Shown here: positions 58,507-64,000 of the stretch, piece after piece
How positions within the stretch are numbered: position 1 is the first letter of the stretch
Layout: every line of letters starts with the position of its first letter
Assembly: GCF_044904605.1 (NCBI RefSeq)
Contig: NZ_JADIKI010000023.1
Span: forward strand, 2,319,562 to 2,383,561
Direction: 5' to 3'
DNA: 64,000 nucleotides
From: Dyella_B humi
GTDB lineage: Bacteria > Pseudomonadota > Gammaproteobacteria > Xanthomonadales > Rhodanobacteraceae
Program-made: the position numbers and the translations under genes
The notes under the pieces: generated by a model
Database searches by the model: none
The model's input: only the letters and a program-made list of their open reading frames with translations
What the model was told of the DNA's origin: nothing

Positions 58507-60999
58507 TCACCAGTGATAGATCACTTTGGTGTAATAGTAACGCCCATTGAAGCCCGCGGGTGAAAAATTTGAATACGGGATGGTGCCGTTGACGTTGTTC
58601 GCGGCGATTGTCTTGTTCGGATAGCTGTTGGTGGCGTTGTCTACGCCCAGCGTAAACGTCCAGTTGTCCAGGTTGTAGCTGCCGGCCAGGTCCAGCACCC
58701 ATTGCGGGTTGTAAGTCTGGTTCAACAAGTAGGAGCTGTTGCTGTACGCGGTAAAGCTTCCGTAGCGGGTGAGGTTGCCGTTGAACACCCAATGGCTCAG
58801 CGTGTAGTTCTCGTTGAGGATCAGCTTGCTACGCGGCGTAGAGTTGGCCAGCAGACCCTTGATGTCGCGGTAGGTCACACGCTGCAGCTGCAGGCCCAGC
58901 GCATCCAGTTGCGTCGGGTTGGGCGCCACATGTGTAACTTGCGTGCGGTTGTAGTTGTAGCTCAGGGTGCTATCCAGCACGCCGGCATTGCCGAAGTCGG
59001 AGCGATAGCTCGTCACCAGGTCGCCGCCCTGGGTACGCGTATCCACCGCATTGGTGAAGTACTGTGCCGAGCTGAAGGCCACGTTGGTGACGCCGTTCGC
59101 GGCCAGATAAGCCACCACCGCCGGTCGGTTCAGGCCGCTCAACGTGTTGGAAAGCACGACGCGGTTGTAGATGTTGATCTGGTACAGGTCGAAGGTGATC
59201 GTGAGCGGATCAATCGGGTTGAACACCGCGCCTATGGTGTAGTTGTGCGAGCGCTCCGGTCGCAAGGCTTGCGCACCCAGCAATTGCGCCACCTGATTGC
59301 TCACCGGCAGCAAGCCGGTCTGGTAGATGCCTGGTGCGACGCCCGGTCCCGCGCTGCTTGGTGTGAGGTACAGCGAGCCGATCTGCGAGTAGTCCTCCTG
59401 CGCCAGCGAGGGCGCGCGGAAGCCACTCGATACGCTGCCGCGCAGCGCGAAGCGCGACGTGAAGTCGTAGCGGGCGGCCAGTGCGCCGGAAACGGTGTTG
59501 CCGAAGTCGTTGTAATCCTCATGCCGCACGGCGAGCGACGTACCGAGTTTGTCGGTGAGGTTGGTTTCCACGCTCACGTACTGCGCCCAGTCGCTGCGGC
59601 TCCAGGATCCCACGTTCACTGGGCTGTAGCCGCTGAAACCCTGCGCACCGCCGCTCACACCGGACGTGCCCACGTAATAAGAGCTCGGATCGCCTGCGCT
59701 GATCTGGTACGTGTCGCGTTTGTATTCCGCACCGAAGGCGAGCGTCACCGCATTGGGTAGCCAGCTCAGGTTGAAATCCTTCGCCACGTCGACGTCCGCC
59801 AACTGCTGCGCGGACGAAACGATGCCATCGAAGAATTGGGTGGGCGTGTAGCCGAAGTCGTGCAGGAAGGCGTAGTTGGCGGTGTGTATGGTATCTAGCG
59901 ATACACGGTTGCCGCCGTAGTTGGCACTCACGTCCCAGCGCCAGCCGTCGCTGGTGGTGCCGCGCACGCCAGCGACCAGCGACTGGTCGGTGCTGCGCGC
60001 CTGCAGCAGTGGCTGATAGCCATCGGGATATAGCGCAGTGAGTGCCGACTTCACCGACGATGGATAACCGAACGGATTGCGATACAACTCATCGGAAATC
60101 GCATTGCGCTCGTGATAGCTGCCGAACGCGTAGAACTGCACATCTTTCGTAATGTCGTACTGCGCATTCAAGAACAGGTTGTGCTGGCTCACCGTCGGGT
60201 CGCCGAACACCTGCTTGGATCCCAGCTGCGGATAGCGGATGTCGGTGCCGCCGTGGTTGGTCGGATCCTGGTGGCCATCGTCCAGGCTGATGCGCAGCCA
60301 GCCCTTGTCGCCGTTTAGCGGAATGCCGAAGTTGGCCGAGCCCTGCCATTGCTTGCCGCCACCGCGCTGGAAGCGTCCGCCGTCCAGCTCGACCGAGCCG
60401 CCTTGCGCGCCATGCTTCAGGATGATGTTGATCACACCCGCGAGCGCGTCGGAGCCGTATTGCGCGGAAGCACCGTCGCGCAGCACTTCGATGTGATCGA
60501 TGGCGGAAAGCGGAATGGTGTTGAGATCCACCGGCGCCGAGCCGCGGCCGATGGTGCCATCCACGTTCACCATCGCGCTGGTGTGCCAGCGCTTGCCGTC
60601 GACCAGCACCAGCACTTCATCCGGTGCCAGGCCGCGCAACTGCACGGGACGTTGCGAGTCGGTGGTGTCGGTGGCGGCAGGACGCGGAAAATTCAGCGAT
60701 GGAATCAGGCGCGCCAGCGCGGTGGAGAGTTCATTGGTGCCGGTGCTTTGCAGCGCCGAAGCGGGGACCACGTCGATCGGGGACAGCGACGTGCTATCGG
60801 TGCGGTTCTGCGCGCGTGTGCCGGTCACGATCACGGCCTGCAGATTCTTCGCGTTGTTGGGTTGCGACGGCGTTTGCGAGGTGTCTTGCGCGGCAACGGT
60901 AGAAGCGAGTGCGAGCAGGATGGAAGCGGTGAGAAAGCGAGCCCGGCCGGAACGAGTAGCGAGCTTGCCCTGGTAGGGCGAGTTGTTGTCTTGCTTCAT
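58507..60999 (-). CDS. TonB-dependent receptor
   Basis: A complete 830-residue outer-membrane receptor. The N-terminus (MKQDNNSPYQGKLATRSGRARFLTAS, signal cleavage near VAAQ) leads to a TonB-box-like LQAVIVTGTRAQ, then a plug with LSTALARLIPSLNFPRP, RGLAPDEVLVLVDGKRWH and IEVLRDGASAQYGSDALAGVINII. The barrel ends in a Trp (TKVIYHW), an accepted terminal aromatic. The start at 60999 has AGGGG at long spacing. It is next to a cobalamin riboswitch, but that element faces away and drives cobO, so this is not evidence of a B12 receptor. Substrate unknown. Confidence 0.9.
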   Translation of the reverse strand: MKQDNNSPYQGKLATRSGRARFLTASILLALASTVAAQDTSQTPSQPNNAKNLQAVIVTGTRAQNRTDSTSLSPIDVVPASALQSTGTNELSTALARLIPSLNFPRPAATDTTDSQRPVQLRGLAPDEVLVLVDGKRWHTSAMVNVDGTIGRGSAPVDLNTIPLSAIDHIEVLRDGASAQYGSDALAGVINIILKHGAQGGSVELDGGRFQRGGGKQWQGSANFGIPLNGDKGWLRISLDDGHQDPTNHGGTDIRYPQLGSKQVFGDPTVSQHNLFLNAQYDITKDVQFYAFGSYHERNAISDELYRNPFGYPSSVKSALTALYPDGYQPLLQARSTDQSLVAGVRGTTSDGWRWDVSANYGGNRVSLDTIHTANYAFLHDFGYTPTQFFDGIVSSAQQLADVDVAKDFNLSWLPNAVTLAFGAEYKRDTYQISAGDPSSYYVGTSGVSGGAQGFSGYSPVNVGSWSRSDWAQYVSVETNLTDKLGTSLAVRHEDYNDFGNTVSGALAARYDFTSRFALRGSVSSGFRAPSLAQEDYSQIGSLYLTPSSAGPGVAPGIYQTGLLPVSNQVAQLLGAQALRPERSHNYTIGAVFNPIDPLTITFDLYQINIYNRVVLSNTLSGLNRPAVVAYLAANGVTNVAFSSAQYFTNAVDTRTQGGDLVTSYRSDFGNAGVLDSTLSYNYNRTQVTHVAPNPTQLDALGLQLQRVTYRDIKGLLANSTPRSKLILNENYTLSHWVFNGNLTRYGSFTAYSNSSYLLNQTYNPQWVLDLAGSYNLDNWTFTLGVDNATNSYPNKTIAANNVNGTIPYSNFSPAGFNGRYYYTKVIYHW

Positions 61000-61087
61000 G
61001 TTGGAGTGTGCCCCTAGCGTGTTGTTATCGCTGTTGCTGTGCAGCAATTGCAGATTAGTGACAACGGCGGTTGGTCGCAACGAATGC

Positions 61088-61121
61088 TTGGACGCCTAAA
61101 AGTCCAAATGGAAATATCCAT
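61088..61121. promoter_or_regulatory. Two adjacent palindromes upstream of the receptor
   Basis: TTGGAC-GCCTAAAA-GTCCAA (61088-61107) and ATGGA-AATA-TCCAT (61108-61121) directly abut, about 90-120 bases before the receptor start. They could be operators; the regulator is unknown. Confidence 0.4.
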
Positions 61122-61227
61122 GCCGAACATGCGGTTAATCGACTTTCCCTGCCGCTAGTGACGATGCAAGTTCATGCGATCCAACCATTGCGCTTCGGTC
61201 GAGTACCGTCAAGGGCCATGCAGGCCA

Positions 61228-61251
61228 TATGTAGACACTTATGTAGACACT
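61228..61251. repeat. Perfect 12-bp tandem repeat at the MITE edge
   Basis: TATGTAGACACT occurs twice head to tail, and the last base is the first T of the TA at the left end of the inverted-repeat element. Confidence 0.75.
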
Positions 61252-61531
61252 AGGGATGCTCTGATCTATTCCACGCACCCGTCACCGCATTGCATGCACG
61301 CAGCGGTTTGTCGCAGCGGCGAAGGCAGACCGGCTATCTGTCGAGACGCTGAGGCGAAGCGCTGCGCGCATGCAATGCGGCCCCAACATTTTGAAATTAA
61401 AGGACGGGGTGACGTCCAGAAGGCCCGCAGGCTGCGCCGCGCGGGGCCAGTCTGCCCTGCGCCGCGCAACACACCCTGCGAGCCTTCTGGACGTCATGCC
61501 GGGTACGTGGAATAGATCAGAGCATCCCTAG
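61250..61531. mobile_element. MITE-like element with 26-bp terminal inverted repeats
   Basis: CTAGGGATGCTCTGATCTATTCCACG at the left end is perfectly inverted at 61506-61531. Taking GGGATG as the element end leaves TA on both sides, as expected for a TA target duplication. Inside are two more inverted repeats: CCGCATTGCATGC (61285-61297) with GCATGCAATGCGG (61368-61380), and TGACGTCCAGAAGG... (61410-61431) with its inverse at 61475-61496 (21 of 22). It encodes no convincing protein, so it would depend on a transposase elsewhere, possibly of an IS630 or IS5-like family. Confidence 0.8.
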
Positions 61532-61567
61532 GCTAGGCGCACTGCAAGCCACCCTCTAAGATGCCCG

Positions 61568-61760
61568 GGCTTGAGGTGACTGCCGGCATTGGCCGGTGGT
61601 TGAAACGGGAATCCGGTGCGTCGCGATGCGGCCATGCCGGAGCTGCCCCCGCAACGGTAGGCGAGCAACGCGATCCACACACCGCCACTGTGCTGCGCGC
61701 ATGGGAAGGCGTGGACCGGAAGGCACAGGCCTTCGCTCGCGAGCCCGGAGACCGGCCCAG
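61568..61760 (+). ncRNA. Cobalamin riboswitch upstream of cobO
   Basis: The conserved elements appear in order: AACGGGAATCCGGTG (61604-61618), GCTGCCCCCGCAACGGTA (61642-61659), GCCACTG with TGGGAAGGC (61684-61710) and the B12-box-like AGCCCGGAGACCGGCC (61742-61757). It precedes cobO by about 120 bases; a hairpin CCTGGCG-AGTA-CGCCGGG near 61848-61865 sits just before the ribosome binding site GGAGG and may be part of the switch. Adenosylcobalamin binding should lower expression of cobO and cobB. Confidence 0.95.
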
Positions 61761-61877
61761 GCTTGAAACCGGACAGGCGGAGGGCCGCGTCACGGGCCGC
61801 TGCGTGAGTACCGGTGCCGTTTCATTCCCTCTGCCGCTTGTAACGCCTGGCGAGTACGCCGGGCATGCGGAGGATGT

Positions 61878-62507
61878 ATGAGCGACCACCCATCACGCGA
61901 CGCCATGACGCCGGAAGAGCGTCACCGTGAACGTATGCAGCGTAAGAAAGAATTGGTCGACCGCAAGATCGCCCGGGCCACCATCGATCGTGGCGTGCTG
62001 GTGGTGAACACCGGCAACGGCAAGGGCAAGAGTTCCTCCGGCTTCGGCATGCTGGCGCGTTCGCTCGGTCACGGCTTCCATTGCGGCGTGGTGCAGTTCA
62101 TCAAGGGCACGTTCTCTACCGGCGAAGAAGCCTTCTTTCGCCGCTTCGCCGACGATCAACTCGATTACCACGTGATGGGCGAGGGCTTTACCTGGGAAAC
62201 CCAAGACAAGGCGCGCGACATCGAAGCAGCGCAGGCGGCGTGGAAGATTGCCGCGGGCATGCTGGCCGATCCCGCTTACGATTTCGTGCTGCTGGATGAG
62301 CTCAATATCGCGCTGGTCAAACAGTACGTGCAGCTCGAGCAGGTGCTCGACGCCGTGGCCGCGCGCCCGCCGCGCCAACACGTGGTGATCACCGGCCGTG
62401 GCGCGCCGGATGGACTCGTCGCCGTCGCCGATACGGTGACCGAAATGCGCGTGGTGAAGCATGCGTTCGACGCGGGTATCAAGGCGCAGAAGGGTATCGA
62501 GTTGTGA
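61878..62507 (+). CDS. cobO: Cob(I)alamin adenosyltransferase, CobO/BtuR type
   Basis: A 209-residue ATP:corrinoid adenosyltransferase that adds the upper adenosyl ligand to cobalamin or its precursors. The P-loop TGNGKGKSS is at 45-53, and the family motifs VVQFIKGTFSTGEEAFF, FVLLDELNIAL and ITGRGAPDGLVAVADTVTEM follow. GGAGG precedes the ATG by about four bases. It is the first gene behind the cobalamin riboswitch and overlaps cobB by four bases. Confidence 0.96.
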   Translation: MSDHPSRDAMTPEERHRERMQRKKELVDRKIARATIDRGVLVVNTGNGKGKSSSGFGMLARSLGHGFHCGVVQFIKGTFSTGEEAFFRRFADDQLDYHVMGEGFTWETQDKARDIEAAQAAWKIAAGMLADPAYDFVLLDELNIALVKQYVQLEQVLDAVAARPPRQHVVITGRGAPDGLVAVADTVTEMRVVKHAFDAGIKAQKGIEL

Positions 62508-63796
62508 GCATTCGCCATTGCCCCGCCTTGCTAGTTTCCGCGCCCGCATCCGGGCAGGGCAAGACGTCGGTCACTGCTGCGCTCGCGCGTTGGCATGCAC
62601 GGCAGGGGCGACGCGTGTGCGTGTTCAAGACGGGGCCGGATTTTCTCGATCCTATGGTGCTCGCGCGCGCCGCGGGCACACCGGTCTATCAGCTTGACCT
62701 ATGGATGTGCGGCGAGACAGATGTGCGCCGACGCCTGTTCGATGCAGCGGGTGACGCCGACCTGATCCTGGTGGAAGGTGTGATGGGTCTGTTCGACGGC
62801 GCACCTTCCAGCGCCGATCTTGCACAGCAATTGGGCCTGCCGGTGCTGGCTGTGATCGACGGCTCGGCGATGGCGCAAACCTTTGGCGCACTGGCTTGCG
62901 GTTTGGCGAGCTATCGCGAAGGGCTGTCGATGTACGGCGTAGCAGCTAATCGCATTGGCAGCGCCTATCACGCGCAGTTGCTGCAGGAGAGTTTGCCTGC
63001 CTCGCTGCACTGGCTGGGCGCGTTGCCTCGCGATGATCGTCTGGCTTTGCCGGAACGGCATCTGGGCCTGATCGCCGCAGATGAATTGTCCGATCTCGAT
63101 GCGCGCCTCGATGCGTTAGCGGATGCATGGTCACAGCACGCCGCGACCGAGTTGCCGCCGCCCGTCGTATTCCAGTCGCCGCTCGCTGAGTCCATTCCAC
63201 CGCTGTTGCAAGGCAAACACATTGCCGTAGCGCGCGATGACGCGTTCTGTTTTCTCTATCCCGCCAATCTGGATCTGCTGCGCCAGGCCGGTGCGGAATT
63301 GTGTTTCTTCTCGCCCGTGGCAGGCGATGCGCTGCCCGAATGCGATGCGGTGTGGCTGCCGGGCGGATATCCGGAACTGCATCTGGATGCTTTGTCGAAA
63401 CGACATGATTTGCATGCGGCGCTGCGTACGCATCGCGACGCCGGCAAGCCCATGCTCGCGGAATGCGGTGGGCTGCTGTTTGCGCTGGAGTCGCTTGCGG
63501 ATCAGCAAGGGCACACGGCGCCGATGGCCGGCCTGTTACGTGGCCATGCCGCAATGCAGCCGCGACTTGCCGCGTTAGGGCTGCAAGGCGCGAGCTTGCC
63601 CGAGGGCGAATTGCGCGGACACACTTTCCATTACGCGCAAGCATCGATCGACGCTGAGCCGCTCGCGCATGCGTTCAATCCCAACCACGGGCCATGCAAG
63701 GAAGCGGTCTATCGCGAACGGAGGCTGACGGCCAGCTTCGTGCATTTCTATTTTCCGTCGAATGCGACGGCCGCTTTGCGGTTGTTTCTGCCATGA
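62504..63796 (+). CDS. cobB: Cobyrinate a,c-diamide synthase CobB
   Basis: A 430-residue glutamine amidotransferase that amidates side chains a and c of (hydrogeno)cobyrinic acid, or is the CbiA type in the anaerobic pathway. The N-terminal synthetase domain has SAPASGQGKTSVTAAL and FKTGPDFLDP; the C-terminal GATase domain has the catalytic Cys in LAECGGLLF and a His in GHTFHYA. A GTG start overlaps the cobO stop (GTGA). It is the last complete gene; further cob genes may follow beyond the window. Confidence 0.94.
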   Translation: MSIRHCPALLVSAPASGQGKTSVTAALARWHARQGRRVCVFKTGPDFLDPMVLARAAGTPVYQLDLWMCGETDVRRRLFDAAGDADLILVEGVMGLFDGAPSSADLAQQLGLPVLAVIDGSAMAQTFGALACGLASYREGLSMYGVAANRIGSAYHAQLLQESLPASLHWLGALPRDDRLALPERHLGLIAADELSDLDARLDALADAWSQHAATELPPPVVFQSPLAESIPPLLQGKHIAVARDDAFCFLYPANLDLLRQAGAELCFFSPVAGDALPECDAVWLPGGYPELHLDALSKRHDLHAALRTHRDAGKPMLAECGGLLFALESLADQQGHTAPMAGLLRGHAAMQPRLAALGLQGASLPEGELRGHTFHYAQASIDAEPLAHAFNPNHGPCKEAVYRERRLTASFVHFYFPSNATAALRLFLP

Positions 63797-63828
63797 GCGC
63801 GGGAACAAGACTTGCGAAGAACTACAGA

Positions 63829-63904
63829 CTCCCTCCCCTGCTTGTAGGGGAGGGTTGGGGTGGGGTGAACACTTGCCTCAGACCTCCAACTTCCTCGCAA
63901 GTGT
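63829..63904. repeat. CTCCCTCCCCTGC repeat, right arm lost at the contig end
   Basis: The left arm CTCCCTCCCCTG-CTTG-TAGGGGAGGG and the inner ACACTTGC (63869-63876) / GCAAGTGT (63897-63904) match the repeat at 4511-4613. The expected right arm then gives way to the T-free tail. Confidence 0.7.
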
Positions 63905-64000
63905 GGGGGCCCCCCCCCACCACCCCCCCCCCCACCCCGGGGGGCGCCCGGGGGGGGGGGACCACGCCAACCCCCCGCCCCCGCCCGCCGCCCCCCGACC
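63905..64000. other. Low-complexity G/C tail, probable assembly artefact
   Basis: Ninety-six bases containing no T, with runs of up to eleven or more G or C. It starts exactly where the right arm of an inverted repeat should be. It does not resemble any biological feature and should be treated as low-quality sequence. Confidence 0.85.

Noticed and set aside
58507..60999. Receptor as a B12 transporter (BtuB) controlled by the riboswitch
   Set aside because: The riboswitch is on the opposite strand and faces cobO; no B12 motif stands in the receptor's own leader.
61228..61251. Tandem 12-bp repeat as a CRISPR start
   Set aside because: Only two abutting units without spacers, and no cas genes nearby.
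63905..64000. G/C runs as a structured or regulatory element
   Set aside because: Absence of T and abrupt loss of the repeat arm point to sequence error.

Overview
The window is high-GC DNA from a gammaproteobacterium of the Xanthomonadales, most likely the Rhodanobacteraceae (Dyella, Luteibacter or Rhodanobacter type). The evidence is four TonB-dependent receptors with Xanthomonas-type plugs, LacI-controlled carbohydrate-utilisation loci, pilS beside sucCD, the gene order bamD-rluD-pgeF-clpB, and many short palindromic intergenic repeats. The genus is inference. I recognise no tRNA, rRNA or CRISPR array.

Layout. (1) 1-9573: an alpha-mannoside locus. A TonB-dependent receptor (cut by the window edge), an AGE-family mannose isomerase, a fructokinase, a FucP-type sugar transporter and a LacI repressor lie on the minus strand; a divergent secreted GH92 alpha-mannosidase lies on the plus strand. 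Two copies of a 14-bp palindrome (TTGGAACGATCCAA) sit between the divergent genes. Predicted flow: mannoside to mannose (GH92), import, isomerisation to fructose, then fructose 6-phosphate. (2) 9867-13772: a sensor kinase, a stand-alone receiver and a REC-kinase-REC hybrid. (3) 13951-33846: pilR and pilS, normally neighbours, are about 17 kb apart. Between them lie an esterase, a divergent GH37 trehalase-like enzyme, two tandem secreted GH65 enzymes, an MFS transporter, a TonB-dependent receptor, a cytoplasmic GH65 phosphorylase fused to beta-phosphoglucomutase, a divergent LacI regulator with a double operator on a sigma70 promoter, and a VapBC pair. This looks like an alpha-glucoside uptake and degradation island.

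(4) 34202-43710: housekeeping genes sucC, sucD, nadE, bamD, rluD, pgeF and clpB, the last behind a clear sigma32 heat-shock promoter. (5) 43864-48619: a TPR-sulfotransferase and a TonB-dependent receptor. (6) 49098-56831: a carbon-phosphorus lyase cluster, phnGHIJKLM on the minus strand and phnF, a 2H-phosphoesterase-type gene and phnN on the plus strand, with a perfect 18-bp palindrome in the divergent gap. No phnCDE or phnP is present; two half-sites like the PhnF palindrome precede the receptor at 45980-48619. (7) 56834-60999: a DUF5690-type transporter and another TonB-dependent receptor. (8) 61250-63796: a 282-bp MITE-like element with 26-bp terminal inverted repeats and nested palindromes, then a cobalamin riboswitch driving cobO and cobB. 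The last 96 bases contain no T and look like assembly error.

How the parts work together: the sugar loci pair outer-membrane receptors with secreted glycosidases, inner-membrane transporters and cytoplasmic entry enzymes, each under its own LacI protein. The phosphonate cluster carries the C-P lyase core without a recognisable ABC importer, so the nearby receptors or DUF5690 transporter are candidates for uptake.
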